From the NCBI RefSeq assembly GCF_000373185.1, contig NZ_KB890635.1:1-64000 (forward strand): a stretch of 64,000 nucleotides of DNA. Reading direction: 5' to 3'. Source of the DNA: Segatella paludivivens DSM 17968 = JCM 13650. Its GTDB lineage: Bacteria; Bacteroidota; Bacteroidia; Bacteroidales; Bacteroidaceae. Position numbers and translations under genes: made by a program. The notes beneath the pieces were generated by a model, which had not been told where the DNA came from, searched no databases, and saw nothing but the letters and a program-made list of their open reading frames with translations. Of this stretch, positions 18,818 through 29,033 are shown in pieces; position 1 is the first letter of the stretch, and every line of letters starts with the position of its first letter.

Positions 18818-19285
18818 ATTTTAGTCTAATACGATATCTTCTTTATAAAAAGATTGTATGCTACCGTTCCTCTTTTAAATCTTTAGTTTGTCTTTCTTAG
18901 ACATTGCAAAGATAGGTGGGAAATGTTTCAATAGCATTGCCTTGAAGTTATGAAATCCTTACATTGTGATTACATGCACGAAATGAATAATACAAATGTG
19001 TTAAGCGTGTGCTTATATATAATATAAGGTGAAAAGTTATGGCAGAAGCCTAAAATAGACGAAACAAATCTCAAAATCGCATGTGATATTTATCCTTCTA
19101 ATTTTGTGTGCGATTACAATGTTAAAATCAAAAAATAATGAAGAATTTAGTTGGAACGTATTTCTTTATTTCATATATTTGAAGCGTAATCAAATAGGAA
19201 CCAATCCGTTAGAGGATGGTCAACCTAATTTCTTTTAGTCATACAATATGACTATCTGATTTTATAATCAGAACAAGAACAATGG
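18818..19285. other. Intergenic stretch without a recognised gene
   Basis: AT-rich sequence between the receptor remnant and a terminator-like hairpin. A 39-codon plus-strand frame at 19119-19238 has no recognisable domain and is not called as a gene. Nothing else was found. Confidence 0.5.
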
Positions 19286-19318
19286 GGCGGGGAATGATAA
19301 AATTTTCTCCGCCTTTCT
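19286..19318 (+). terminator. Terminator-like hairpin
   Basis: GGCGGGGAA (19286-19294) pairs with TTCTCCGCC (19305-19313) with one G-T pair and is followed by TTTCTTT. It points in the plus direction although no intact gene lies directly upstream, so it may be a leftover of lost sequence. Confidence 0.5.
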
Positions 19319-19437
19319 TTGTGCCTATAATTGTAGTAAAGATTAGATTTTAGATTATTATATTCATAAAAACTTAATTTGTTACACCACGAAAAGTATA
19401 TGTAATATGCCATTAATAGTATTATAATTTATTATGT

Positions 19438-19445
19438 TACTTTTG
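19438..19445 (+). promoter_or_regulatory. -7 element upstream of the GH5-GH43 gene
   Basis: TACTTTTG matches TAnnTTTG and lies 69 bp before the chosen start codon at 19515. No convincing -33 box was seen. Confidence 0.45.
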
Positions 19446-19514
19446 TAAAATCAAGATGCAGCATGTCGAATTAAAATAATGTATGGCTGCATAAATAATA
19501 ATCTATTATTTGTT

Positions 19515-22500
19515 ATGAGAAATAAATCCTTAAAGACTATATTGTATATAATCTTGTTATTCTCTTCAATAACAGCCTCTGCTTGGGATGGAATGGCTAT
19601 GCCACAACTGCATGTAGAAGGCAGGTATTTCAAGGACTCTAATGGAAACATAGTAAACTTACATGGCTTTGCACAGACTTATAGTCCGTGGTTTAATGAG
19701 CGTGGTACCAAATGGGATAACTATGATGTCAATAGCTGTCTAAGTTATAATCAAGGCTTGATAGACAAAATTATGGCAGCCGGCTGGAAGATGAACTTTA
19801 TGCGTTTGCATATGGATCCTTATTGGTCTAATACTCCTGGTGTAAGAACAAAGGGCGAGAATGATATTTCGGCTTTTGATTACGATCGTTTCAAGACATA
19901 TTTTCAAAGTGTTTTCGTGCCAATGGCTAAATATGCAATCAGTCATGGACTTTATGTTATTATGCGTCCACCTGGTGTATGCCCAGATTCTATAGCTGTG
20001 GGCGATGCATATCAAAAGTATCTTATCAAGGTTTGGAATTATGTTTCCGCCGACTCATATATCAAGAATAATCCAAATATCATGTTTGAACTAGCCAATG
20101 AACCTGTACGTATCTGGTCTGATGGTAAGCAGGCTGGTTTCAAGGAGTTGAACGAATATTTCCAAACCATAACGGATACGATTCGTGCTAATTGTAATAA
20201 TATTGTTTTGGTGCCAGGATTGAGCTATCAAGCAAACTATGAAGGTTTTGCGGACTATCCGATAAAGGGCGAAAATGTAGGTTATGCTGTGCATTGTTAT
20301 CCAGGATGGTATAATAGTGGATCAGAAAATACACCTGACGTAAACTATCAATTGTTTAATGATGGTTGGAACAAACAGATAAAACCAATATCAGACTTGG
20401 CGCCTATAGTTGTTACAGAGATGGACTGGGCACCAGAAAAGTATAATTCCTCATTTGGTAAAGGTGTTACAGGAACTGCTGGTGGAACAGGCTTTGGAGC
20501 AAACTTTAAGAAGATAACTGACGATTGTGGAAATGTAAGTTGGCTGATATTCACAACTCCTGATCTTCTAGCACAGTTCAAGGATGAACAGGGAAGTGGC
20601 GATACTTTCCTAACTGATAATGAAGCATGTCCTTGGCCGGCTTATCATTGGTATCAGGATTATGCAAATAAACAATACCCACATGCCGATTTCACATTTA
20701 AATCATGTTCTGATAATGGAGATGGAACATTCACAAACCCTGTGATTCAGGCTGATTTTCCAGACCCAGATGTTCAGAAGGTTGGTGATACATATTACAT
20801 GGTGACCACCACAATGCATAATTTTCCGGGTTGTACCCTGCTTAAATCAAAAGATTTAGTGAATTGGGAATATTGCTGTAATCCTCTTGAAAAGATGTCG
20901 GCTAATGCAGAATACAATCTTGAAGATGGTAAAAATATTTATTCCAAAGGTGCATGGGCTAACAGTTTGATGTACAAGAATGGTAAATTCTATATACTTT
21001 TCAATGCTTTTGGCAATGGTGATGATGCTGGTGGTTATCTTTTGTCGGCTACAGATGCAGAGGGTCCTTGGACAATGACACGTCTTTCACGTGGATATTA
21101 TGATTCAGGACTTATGACAGATGATGACGGTAAGACTTACGTGGTATGTGGAAACGGAAACCTAAAGGTTATTCAGTTGGATGATAACTTCGCTCCTGTG
21201 AATGAAGCTGATGTAGACGGAGGTTTTGATGGACTTGAAGGAAGCCATTTCTTCAAGAAAGATGGGTATTATTATATATATTCTACTTGTTGTGCATGGC
21301 CTGCAACACAGTGGTGTTTCCGGGCAACAAACGTTTTTGGACCTTATGAGAAGAAGGAAGTCTTTAACAGTGACGATATTCATCAGGGAGCGATGATACA
21401 GACTCAAAGCGGTGAATGGTGGACAATGCTAATGAGAGATTGTGGTGCTTTCGGCAGAATGCCTTATCTGCTGCCTGTGACTTGGAATGCTAATTGGCCA
21501 GTTATAGGTAATAATGGTGTAGATGCAGGAACATACACTAAGCCGAATGTTGGTGTGAACTATGATAGAAAGTATATGCCGACAAATGATAATTTCAAAA
21601 ATTATCTGTTGGGTAGCCAATGGCAATGGAATCATAATCAAGACAAGTCTAAATGGTCTTTGCTTGAGAATCCAGGTCGATTGCGTCTTTACACAGCATC
21701 TGTAACCGATTCTTTACAGAAGTCGCGCAATATGCTTACACAGCGCATCTTCGGATATAGGGACAATACTAAACCTTCTTATGGCACTATAAGAATGAAC
21801 ATAAGCAAGATGAACGACGGGGATATGGCTGGACTTGCTGTATTTCAGAATCCGTATGCTTATATAGCAATAAACAAGCAGGGCAGTATTCTTAATCTTG
21901 TGCAGAGTAATACGGCAGATAAAAAGGTTTATTCAAATGCGATAGCATGTGATTCTGTGATATACTTACGTGCCGTTGCCGATATCGCTACATCCAAAGC
22001 TACATTTTATTATAGTCTTGATAATGTTACATATACTAAGTTTGGACAAGACTTGGATATGAAGTATAATTTATCTGTATTTGTAGGAAATCGTTTCGGT
22101 ATATTCAACTACGCTACAAAGGAACTTGGTGGAAGTGTAGACGTGGACTGGTTTTCAACAGAGAAGGACTTTTCTGAAGATACTTTCTATGATAAGTCTT
22201 CGGTGGCATATTCCGAAAACTATCTTACCGTAGCTTCTATATCGGCAGACAAGCCTTCTTATTCGTTGCTTACAAATTCAGCGAAATCGTTTATCCTTAC
22301 TGCTACATATAAAGACGGGCATACAGAAGATATAACTTCGAGTGCTAATTATAAGATTTCAAACGATAAGGTTGTCGGTGTCAAGAATGGGAGACTAACA
22401 TCTTATAGTGAAGGAAATGCTGTGGTGACAGCAAGTTACAATGATGTACTTGGTAATACTGTTTCTACAGATATTAATATATCTGTAAGTGCATTTCCTC

Positions 22501-23054
22501 TCACGGCTGCCGGTATTAATCCTTCTATTTATGAAAGTGGTACGTTTGATGAATCTACACATACATTGGTTACTGGACAATATGGTTTTGGAGGTTGGGA
22601 ATATGCCAATGGAGCAAACTTCTCAGGTTATAAGTACATTGTAATAGAATTGAATAAAGCACAAAGTAATGGTGCATCTTTTCGACTTTTTGATGAAAAT
22701 AGTTATTGGAGCAAACCTTCTATGACGGATATCGGCAACAGCACGACGGTAAAAATAGAACTAGCAAAGTTACAGAAAAATGGAACTACAACTTCGTTAG
22801 ACTTATCACATATCTATATAGCAGGGTTCTGGTCTTATGGTGGCGGTGATATCTCTATAAAGAATATATTTTTCAGCAACGACGGAGAGACTCCTGTTAC
22901 AGGTATTCATGAAATCGAAGAAACTGATAAGTCTGTTGATGTGTATAACCTTTCTGGCATGCTTCTTTATTCAAAGTTAACGAAGGGGGATGTTTTGAAA
23001 AAACTATCTAAAGGAGTATACATAATTGAGGGCAAATGTGTTGTTATAAAATAA
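19515..23054 (+). CDS. Multidomain secreted hydrolase GH5-GH43 with C-terminal sorting-type domain
   Basis: The start is set at the ATG at 19515 because MRNKSLKTILYIILLFSS is a good signal peptide; an upstream in-frame ATG at 19479 would bury it. That gives about 1179 residues. A GH5 domain (about 20-390) has the acid/base Glu in FELANEP and the nucleophile Glu in VTEMDWAP. A GH43 domain (about 400-690) opens with FPDPDVQKVGDTYYMVTTTM, as in GH43_12-like enzymes, and is followed by a concanavalin-like beta-xylosidase C-terminal domain (about 700-880). A Big-type domain, a carbohydrate-binding-like region and a short C-terminal domain (DVYNLSGMLLY, LSKGVYIIEGK) resembling type IX secretion signals follow. 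A hemicellulose such as a glucomannan or arabinoxylan is likely. The exact substrate is not known. Confidence 0.85.
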   Translation: MRNKSLKTILYIILLFSSITASAWDGMAMPQLHVEGRYFKDSNGNIVNLHGFAQTYSPWFNERGTKWDNYDVNSCLSYNQGLIDKIMAAGWKMNFMRLHMDPYWSNTPGVRTKGENDISAFDYDRFKTYFQSVFVPMAKYAISHGLYVIMRPPGVCPDSIAVGDAYQKYLIKVWNYVSADSYIKNNPNIMFELANEPVRIWSDGKQAGFKELNEYFQTITDTIRANCNNIVLVPGLSYQANYEGFADYPIKGENVGYAVHCYPGWYNSGSENTPDVNYQLFNDGWNKQIKPISDLAPIVVTEMDWAPEKYNSSFGKGVTGTAGGTGFGANFKKITDDCGNVSWLIFTTPDLLAQFKDEQGSGDTFLTDNEACPWPAYHWYQDYANKQYPHADFTFKSCSDNGDGTFTNPVIQADFPDPDVQKVGDTYYMVTTTMHNFPGCTLLKSKDLVNWEYCCNPLEKMSANAEYNLEDGKNIYSKGAWANSLMYKNGKFYILFNAFGNGDDAGGYLLSATDAEGPWTMTRLSRGYYDSGLMTDDDGKTYVVCGNGNLKVIQLDDNFAPVNEADVDGGFDGLEGSHFFKKDGYYYIYSTCCAWPATQWCFRATNVFGPYEKKEVFNSDDIHQGAMIQTQSGEWWTMLMRDCGAFGRMPYLLPVTWNANWPVIGNNGVDAGTYTKPNVGVNYDRKYMPTNDNFKNYLLGSQWQWNHNQDKSKWSLLENPGRLRLYTASVTDSLQKSRNMLTQRIFGYRDNTKPSYGTIRMNISKMNDGDMAGLAVFQNPYAYIAINKQGSILNLVQSNTADKKVYSNAIACDSVIYLRAVADIATSKATFYYSLDNVTYTKFGQDLDMKYNLSVFVGNRFGIFNYATKELGGSVDVDWFSTEKDFSEDTFYDKSSVAYSENYLTVASISADKPSYSLLTNSAKSFILTATYKDGHTEDITSSANYKISNDKVVGVKNGRLTSYSEGNAVVTASYNDVLGNTVSTDINISVSAFPLTAAGINPSIYESGTFDESTHTLVTGQYGFGGWEYANGANFSGYKYIVIELNKAQSNGASFRLFDENSYWSKPSMTDIGNSTTVKIELAKLQKNGTTTSLDLSHIYIAGFWSYGGGDISIKNIFFSNDGETPVTGIHEIEETDKSVDVYNLSGMLLYSKLTKGDVLKKLSKGVYIIEGKCVVIK

Positions 23055-23083
23055 TGTTTAATATAAATAGTAATAAATAAAAT

Positions 23084-23114
23084 TTTGAAAAACCATTTAT
23101 TTTGTATAAATTTG
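23084..23114 (+). promoter_or_regulatory. Promoter of the GH95 gene; fixes its start codon
   Basis: TTTG (23084-23087) and TAAATTTG (23107-23114) are 19 bp apart, a full Bacteroidetes consensus. The longest reading frame would start at 23085, inside this promoter. The real start must therefore be downstream, at the ATG at 23157. Confidence 0.75.
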
Positions 23115-23156
23115 CATACAATTTTAAAGTTATTGTATAGTTATAAAATTGTGAAT

Positions 23157-25598
23157 ATGAATGCTAAAACAATAATTCCATTGCTGTTTTCAATGATGTC
23201 TTTGAATACCTATTCAGCAGACTTGAATTTATGGTATAGCCGACCAGCAGCAATTTGGCAGGAAGCTTTACCTGTTGGTAACGGTCGTATGGGGGCTATG
23301 ATTTATGGAGGTGTTAATCATGAGCGAATTCAGCTTAATGAAAACACTGTGTGGGGAGGTTCTCCTTATAATAATTACAGGGCTATAAGTCCTGATACCC
23401 TAACAAAAATACGTAATCTCATTTTTACTGGGGACACACGTAGTGCCGAGCAAATGATTAACATGTATTTCATGACAGGTCAGCATGGTATGCCGTATGA
23501 GACAGTGGGAAGTCTGCTAATAGATGCTCCATTTATTGGTAAACCAACTTCATATCGACGTGAGTTGGACCTTAGGAAAGCTGTTGCTACTACAAAATTT
23601 GATATTGATGGAGTAACGTATAAACGAGAAGTCATATCTTCTTTTACCGATAACGTTGTTATAATTCACATCTCAGCAAGTAAACCGCATTCTATATCTT
23701 TTAATGCAAGTTATGATTCTCCGCTTCCACATACTGTGGGTTTAGAAGACGGACGACTGGTTTTGAAAGGTAAATGTCTGTCACATGAAGGCGTAGAAGG
23801 AAAAATACGTATGCAGACTGTTTTGGATGTGAAGAATGAAGGCGGAAAAACGGAATTAACAAGTTCAAGACTTATTGTATCAAATGCTTCGGATGTAGTT
23901 CTGTATTTATCTTCCGCCACGAATTTCGTGAACTATCATGATATTAGCGGTGATGAAGCAGAAAAGTCGGTGACATTGCTTAAGAATGCAATGAAAAAGA
24001 ATTTCTCTACGGCTATCGTAAACCATGTAGACTACTATAAAAAACAATTTGGCAGAGTGTCGTTGGATTTACCATGTACTGCCGATATAAATAAGCCAAC
24101 AGACAAGAGACTTGCTGATTTCAATAAAGATAATGATCCTTCATTTGTTTCTTTAGTATTTCAATATGGTAGATACCTTTTGATTTCTTCTTCTCAGCCA
24201 GGTGGTCAAGCCGCTAATTTGCAAGGTCTTTGGAATGATAACCTTAATGCTCCTTGGGATGGAAAATACACTATCAACATAAATACAGAAATGAATTATT
24301 GGCCAGCACAGACCACTAATCTTTCAGAAACGGAACTTCCTTTAATTCAGTTGGTAAAGGATATTAGCGTTACTGGCAGGAAAACTGCTGCTGAAATGTA
24401 TGGTGCAAAGGGCTATGTTGCTCATCACAATACAGACATCTGGCGTTCTACAGGAATGGTTGACGGTGCTACTTGGGGAATATGGCCTAATGGAGCAGGA
24501 TGGTTGAGTACTCATCTTTGGCAACGCTATCTTTTCAATGGTGATAAAAAATATCTTGAAAATGTATATCCTCAGCTCAAAGGTGCAGCCGATTTCTATT
24601 TAACAGCAATGGTTAAGCACCCTAAGTATGGTTGGATGGTTACTTGTCCTAGTATATCTCCAGAACATGGACCACATGGAGCATCATCTGTAGTAGCAGG
24701 TTGTACAATGGATAATCAGATAGCTTTCGATGTATTAAGTAATGCTTTGCAGGCTTCAGAGATTTTGAAAGAACCACAGGAATACATTGACAGTCTTAAA
24801 GATAGATTAACAAAGCTTGCCCCTATGCAGATAGGACGATATGGTCAGTTGCAGGAATGGCTAGAAGATGCAGATGATCCACATGATAATCATCGTCATG
24901 TATCTCATGCATACGGACTTTTCCCAAGCAGTCAGATCTCGGCAACCCGTACTCCGCAACTCTTCGAGGCCGTTAAGAATACACTTTTGCAAAGGGGTGA
25001 TGAGGCGACAGGCTGGAGTATAGGTTGGAAAATAAATCTATGGGCTCGACTCCTCGATGGAAATCACGCCTATAAACTTATAAAATGTCTTCTAGATATC
25101 TTGCCTTCTGATAATATGGCAAGAGAATACCCTCATGGTAGAATGTATCCTAATCTGTTTGATGCGCATCCTCCATTCCAAATTGATGGTAATTTTGGTT
25201 TTACTGCTGGTATTGCAGAAATGCTTTTACAGAGTCATGATGGAGCAGTACATGTATTACCAGCTTTACCAGACGAGTGGCATTCGGGTGATGTGAAGGG
25301 ACTTAAAGCTAGAGGTGGATTTGAAGTAGCTATGCAATGGAAGGACAATAAGGTTAAAAAAATAGAGGTAAAGTCAACCATAGGTGGTAATCTTCGTCTG
25401 CGTTCGTATGTTCCATTGACAGGAAAGGATTTGAAAGTTGCGAAGGGTGTCAATCCCAACCATTTATACGATATCGTATCAGGCAAGCAACCTGTTGTTT
25501 CATCAGAGGCAAAGCTTAAACACCCTGAATTTATGAAAACCTACGAATACGATATAATGACTAAAGCTGGGAAAGAATATAAATTGTACGCAAAATAA
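23157..25598 (+). CDS. Glycoside hydrolase family 95 (alpha-L-fucosidase or alpha-L-galactosidase)
   Basis: This is an 813-residue enzyme from the start at 23157, which gives the signal peptide [21 protein letters not shown]. The N-terminal beta domain begins with [22 protein letters not shown], the GH95 hallmark. The (alpha/alpha)6 barrel follows, with the conserved segment [20 protein letters not shown] (Asn pair near the active site), the Glu in SPEHGPHG and the Asp in [17 protein letters not shown]95 enzymes remove alpha-1,2-linked L-fucose, or L-galactose in plant xyloglucan types. It follows the GH5-GH43 gene but has its own promoter, and two tandem terminators close the unit. Confidence 0.92.
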   Translation: MNAKTIIPLLFSMMSLNTYSADLNLWYSRPAAIWQEALPVGNGRMGAMIYGGVNHERIQLNENTVWGGSPYNNYRAISPDTLTKIRNLIFTGDTRSAEQMINMYFMTGQHGMPYETVGSLLIDAPFIGKPTSYRRELDLRKAVATTKFDIDGVTYKREVISSFTDNVVIIHISASKPHSISFNASYDSPLPHTVGLEDGRLVLKGKCLSHEGVEGKIRMQTVLDVKNEGGKTELTSSRLIVSNASDVVLYLSSATNFVNYHDISGDEAEKSVTLLKNAMKKNFSTAIVNHVDYYKKQFGRVSLDLPCTADINKPTDKRLADFNKDNDPSFVSLVFQYGRYLLISSSQPGGQAANLQGLWNDNLNAPWDGKYTININTEMNYWPAQTTNLSETELPLIQLVKDISVTGRKTAAEMYGAKGYVAHHNTDIWRSTGMVDGATWGIWPNGAGWLSTHLWQRYLFNGDKKYLENVYPQLKGAADFYLTAMVKHPKYGWMVTCPSISPEHGPHGASSVVAGCTMDNQIAFDVLSNALQASEILKEPQEYIDSLKDRLTKLAPMQIGRYGQLQEWLEDADDPHDNHRHVSHAYGLFPSSQISATRTPQLFEAVKNTLLQRGDEATGWSIGWKINLWARLLDGNHAYKLIKCLLDILPSDNMAREYPHGRMYPNLFDAHPPFQIDGNFGFTAGIAEMLLQSHDGAVHVLPALPDEWHSGDVKGLKARGGFEVAMQWKDNKVKKIEVKSTIGGNLRLRSYVPLTGKDLKVAKGVNPNHLYDIVSGKQPVVSSEAKLKHPEFMKTYEYDIMTKAGKEYKLYAK

Positions 25599-25738
25599 AA
25601 AGTCCTATTTAAAATGAATATGGTAGAGTATACAAGTAAGAACTTCGGCTGATTTTCTGATGATTTAGAAAATTATCGAATTTACTCGTCAAACAAATAT
25701 TTTGTAGTAATATAACTTAGTAGTTAGTTTGTGAAAAA

Positions 25739-25785
25739 AGGATTACATCGTTCTGAAAATCAGTATACGATGTAATCCCTTTTGT
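25739..25785. terminator. Bidirectional terminator between the GH95 and Mg2+ ATPase genes
   Basis: GGATTACATCGT (25740-25751) pairs with ACGATGTAATCC (25767-25778), with an inner CTGA/TCAG pairing. The stem is flanked by TTTTGTTT on the plus side and by T residues on the minus side, as suits two convergent genes. Confidence 0.75.
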
Positions 25786-25794
25786 TTAGACTAA

Positions 25795-25829
25795 GATCAT
25801 AATAACAGTGTTATGGATGATCTTTTTTT
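25795..25829 (+). terminator. Second terminator after the GH95 gene
   Basis: GATCAT (25795-25800) pairs with ATGATC (25817-25822), with an inner ATAAC/GTTAT stem, followed by seven T residues on the plus strand. Confidence 0.65.
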
Positions 25830-25838
25830 GAATGACTG

Positions 25839-28523
25839 TTATAGCCATTGTCCATATTTCCTTATAAAGAATCTTTTCACTACTTGTGTGAGAACTCCGT
25901 AACCTAACAAGATTGCCAGTAAAAATGGATAATACATTATAGGCAATGGAGTCATTTTAAGAGCCGCTCCTACCGATGTGTAAGGAATTATAAGTCCTAT
26001 CACTGCTATAACTAATGTCATAAATACTACAGGTGATGCGGCACAGCTTTGTATGAAAGGTATTTTACCAGTGCGTATGATATGGATCACGAGTACTTGT
26101 GATAGCAGCCCTTCAACAAACCATCCTGTTTGGAACAGACTTTGAGATGATGGTACACATGCAGAAAAGAGAAAGTACATTAATGCAAATGTAATATAAT
26201 CAAATATAGAACTTACTGGTCCCATATAAAACATGAATCTTGATATACCTTTGGTATGCCATACTTTTGGACTCTTTATGAAGTCTTCATCCATATTATC
26301 CCAAGGTATTGCGGTCTGTGAGATATCATATAACATGTTTTGGGATAATATCTGGATAGGAAGCATCGGTAAGAATGGTAAGAGAATACTTGCTCCTAGC
26401 ATACTTAGCATGTTTCCGAAATTACTACTGGTGGTCATCTTAATGTATTTTACAATATTACCGAATGTAATTCTTCCATATTCTACACCAGTACGTAATA
26501 TATTGAGATCTTTTTCTAATAAAATAATGTCTGCACTTTCTTTGGCAATATCTACCGCAGTATCTACAGAAATACCAACGTCAGCTGTCTTTAGTGCTGC
26601 GGCATCATTTATTCCATCACCCATGAATCCTACGGTATGTCCCTCTTCCTGAAGCAGAGTTACAATTCTTGATTTTTGCATAGGACTTAGTTTCGCGAAA
26701 ATAACAGTTTCTTCAAGTTTTTCTTTCAACTCATTATCATCCATTATTTCCAATTCGTTTCCAAGCATAATCTTGTCGAACTTAATGCCTACGTCATTGC
26801 AAATTTTCTTAGTTACGATTTCATTATCACCTGTAAGTACTTTTACGTTTACTCCCAATTGCTGAAGAGAAGAAAGTGCCGTCTGTGCTGAAGGTTTTGC
26901 AGGATCAAGAAAGCCCACAAAGCCAGCCATAATCATATCTTTTTCATCTTCTGCAGAATATGTAGGGTCTCTATTATCAAAAGTCTTAACTGCAACTATA
27001 AGTATCCTAAGTCCGTCCTCATTTAATTCTTTAGACATCTTTATGATGTGCTCCCTTGTCTTTTCATCCATTGGCAGGATCTCGTCGGTATCAATCTGCA
27101 ATTGTCTGTCTTCACCAGGATCGTATGCTCGTGAACATAGTTGCAGCATTTCTTCTACAGCACCTTTGCATATTAATAGATGACTACCGTCTGAACGCTC
27201 AAGTATAACGGACATGCGTCGACGTTGGAAATCAAAAGGAATCTCGTCTATTTTTTTATAGGCTTCGTCTGCTTTTAGTGAGTCATGCAATTCAACATGG
27301 TTAAGAATGGCTACATCTAACAGACTTTTCAATCCTGTCTGGTGATAACTGTTTAGATAAGTCCACTTTAATACTTCTTCGTCTGATTCTCCATATATAT
27401 TAAGGTGGCGCTCCAATACAACCTTGTCAAGTGTAAGGGTACCGGTCTTGTCTGTACACAAAGTATCCATTGCTCCGATATTCTGTATTGCATTAAGGCG
27501 CTTTATAATAACCTTATTCTTACTCATGTTAACAGCTCCTTTTGCAAGGTTTGCTGTAACAATCATAGGAAGCATCTCCGGAGTGAGACCTACAGCTATT
27601 GCTACAGCAAATAGCATTGCATCTACCCAATTGTCCTTAGCTATACCATTTATAATAAATACAACAGGAACCATAACTGCCATAAATGAAATCAACAGAT
27701 AGCTTACACGCTTCAGACCCTTGTCAAAACTTGTTTCCTGTCTTTTGCCAGTAACAGTCTTACTGATAGAGCCAAAATAAGTATGTTCACCGGTTGTCAC
27801 AACAACCGCTGTTGCTGTGCCGCTTATGACATTTGTACCCATGAAGCATATATTTTGTAAATCTATAATCGGACTTTTCTCTGCATCCTGTTTTCCATAG
27901 CATGTAGCATTCTTTTCAATTGGTAATGATTCTCCAGTAAGTGCAGATTGAATAACAAATAAGTCTTTTACATTTATAATCCTGCAATCTGCTGGTATCA
28001 TATCTCCTGCTGATAGGTGAATGATATCTCCTGGAACTATATCTTTTATATCAACTTCATACTTTTCCCCATTTCTTTCAACAGTAGCGGTAGTCTCTAC
28101 CATGTCTTTCAGCTTCTCAGCTGCTTTGTTGCTTCTGTATTCTTGAATAAATCTTAGGGCTACACTTACAGTTACCATAATACAAACCATGACGACAGTA
28201 GAATAGTCTCTGTCGGAAATCTTTGGTAACCAGATATCTATTATTGCAGATATTATGGCAATAAAAATAAGTATTCCGATAAAAGGATTGATGAATGCGC
28301 TGATAAGTTGTTTTATCCAGGAAACCTTACCTTCTTGTCTTACTTCGTTATATCCATATGTTTCAAGGCGGTCTTTTACCTGTGAATCATCTAATCCGTT
28401 TCTTGTTGTTGCTGTCTGCTCATATAATTCGTTTTCATTGCAGCAACTTGCTTTCCTTAGAATTTCTGCTTGGTCTTTGAAACCATTAATTGGTCTCAAT
28501 TGAGGTCTTTTTTTAAATTTCAT
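25839..28523 (-). CDS. mgtA: MgtA-type magnesium-transporting P-type ATPase
   Basis: This P-type IIIB ATPase brings Mg2+ into the cytoplasm. It has an N-terminal cation-ATPase domain, the actuator motif LTGESLPIEK, the phosphorylation site Asp in CTDKTGTLTL, the hinge GDGINDAAALK and about ten membrane segments. The start is placed at 28523, giving 894 residues (E. coli MgtA has 898), because GGAGGT lies exactly 7 bp upstream. The ATG at 28538 is part of that Shine-Dalgarno region and is not the likely start. The strong, sequestered ribosome site and the upstream leader peptide suggest translational control by Mg2+; this is inferred. A CorA-type or other cation specificity is unlikely given the family motifs. 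Confidence 0.92.
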   Translation of the reverse strand: MKFKKRPQLRPINGFKDQAEILRKASCCNENELYEQTATTRNGLDDSQVKDRLETYGYNEVRQEGKVSWIKQLISAFINPFIGILIFIAIISAIIDIWLPKISDRDYSTVVMVCIMVTVSVALRFIQEYRSNKAAEKLKDMVETTATVERNGEKYEVDIKDIVPGDIIHLSAGDMIPADCRIINVKDLFVIQSALTGESLPIEKNATCYGKQDAEKSPIIDLQNICFMGTNVISGTATAVVVTTGEHTYFGSISKTVTGKRQETSFDKGLKRVSYLLISFMAVMVPVVFIINGIAKDNWVDAMLFAVAIAVGLTPEMLPMIVTANLAKGAVNMSKNKVIIKRLNAIQNIGAMDTLCTDKTGTLTLDKVVLERHLNIYGESDEEVLKWTYLNSYHQTGLKSLLDVAILNHVELHDSLKADEAYKKIDEIPFDFQRRRMSVILERSDGSHLLICKGAVEEMLQLCSRAYDPGEDRQLQIDTDEILPMDEKTREHIIKMSKELNEDGLRILIVAVKTFDNRDPTYSAEDEKDMIMAGFVGFLDPAKPSAQTALSSLQQLGVNVKVLTGDNEIVTKKICNDVGIKFDKIMLGNELEIMDDNELKEKLEETVIFAKLSPMQKSRIVTLLQEEGHTVGFMGDGINDAAALKTADVGISVDTAVDIAKESADIILLEKDLNILRTGVEYGRITFGNIVKYIKMTTSSNFGNMLSMLGASILLPFLPMLPIQILSQNMLYDISQTAIPWDNMDEDFIKSPKVWHTKGISRFMFYMGPVSSIFDYITFALMYFLFSACVPSSQSLFQTGWFVEGLLSQVLVIHIIRTGKIPFIQSCAASPVVFMTLVIAVIGLIIPYTSVGAALKMTPLPIMYYPFLLAILLGYGVLTQVVKRFFIRKYGQWL

Positions 28524-28605
28524 TATAATTACCTCCATGAATGTTATGACGTATACGGAGGTAATCAGGACGTATTATATCCTAATCAACCTTCATAACA
28601 TCGGG
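28523..28605 (-). promoter_or_regulatory. Candidate Mg2+ leader switch controlling mgtA translation
   Basis: Three stems compete. Stem B pairs TTACCTCC with GGAGGTAA (plus positions 28529-28536 and 28557-28564) and hides the Shine-Dalgarno sequence. Stem C pairs 28580-28591 with 28560-28570 and uses the same bases as B. Stem A pairs the last leader-peptide codons (28593-28601) with 28541-28549, nine perfect base pairs inside the loop of B. Forming A and C frees the Shine-Dalgarno sequence; B blocks it. The leader stop codon (28582-28584) lies within the C arm, so a terminating ribosome would break A and C. The stems are read from the sequence; the switching is inferred. Confidence 0.55.
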
Positions 28606-28641
28606 TTTATTTTTAATATGACTATCGGATTTATCGTCCAT
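28582..28641 (-). CDS. Leader peptide of mgtA (19 residues)
   Basis: The frame MDDKSDSHIKNKPDVMKVD runs from the ATG at 28641 to TAG at 28582-28584, 58 bp before the mgtA start. Its acidic N-terminus (MDDKSD) recalls MgtL-type peptides of enterobacteria, whose acidic/proline start makes ribosomes fall off when Mg2+ is low. It shares no sequence identity with them. Its final codons overlap two arms of the leader stems. There is a TACTTTTG promoter element about 27 bp upstream. It is too short to judge by homology, so expression is unproven. Confidence 0.5.
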   Translation of the reverse strand: MDDKSDSHIKNKPDVMKVD

Positions 28642-28667
28642 AATGAACTCTAATTTATAATTTTCCG

Positions 28668-28675
28668 CAAAAGTA
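28668..28675 (-). promoter_or_regulatory. -7 element of the mgtA leader transcript
   Basis: TACTTTTG on the minus strand fits TAnnTTTG. Transcription would start about 20 bp before the leader-peptide ATG, giving an mgtA 5' leader of roughly 140 nt. No clear -33 box is present. Confidence 0.55.
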
Positions 28676-29033
28676 GTCTATAATATTCCAAAATCAGACT
28701 ATCGAATGATAAAAATAGTTATTTATTAGAGATTTCTAATCTTTGCTAAACAACAAGTTTGTTCATTATATCTCATATGTTTTAAAACCAAACTTTATAA
28801 TGATTAGAGCAGTTGTTGCTTTTGTTTCTTGCTTACATATGATCCTGTATACGTGTTACTATCGAATCGTTAAGTCCACAGTTACTTTTATGTAAAAACG
28901 TTCCCTCGTACATTATATATATAAAGCATTAATGTAATGCCATGTTAATCTAAAATAAAGTAATATAGAGTTTTATTAGCGATAGAATTAATGTGAGGTT
29001 TTCTTCATGTAATATATATGCTTATAATCCGTT

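Noticed and set aside
19119..19238. 39-codon plus-strand frame before a terminator-like hairpin
   Set aside because: No domain, no clear promoter and no homology seen; too weak to call as a gene.
28536..28538. The ATG at 28536-28538 as the mgtA start
   Set aside because: It overlaps the Shine-Dalgarno sequence GGAGGT that serves the ATG at 28521-28523.
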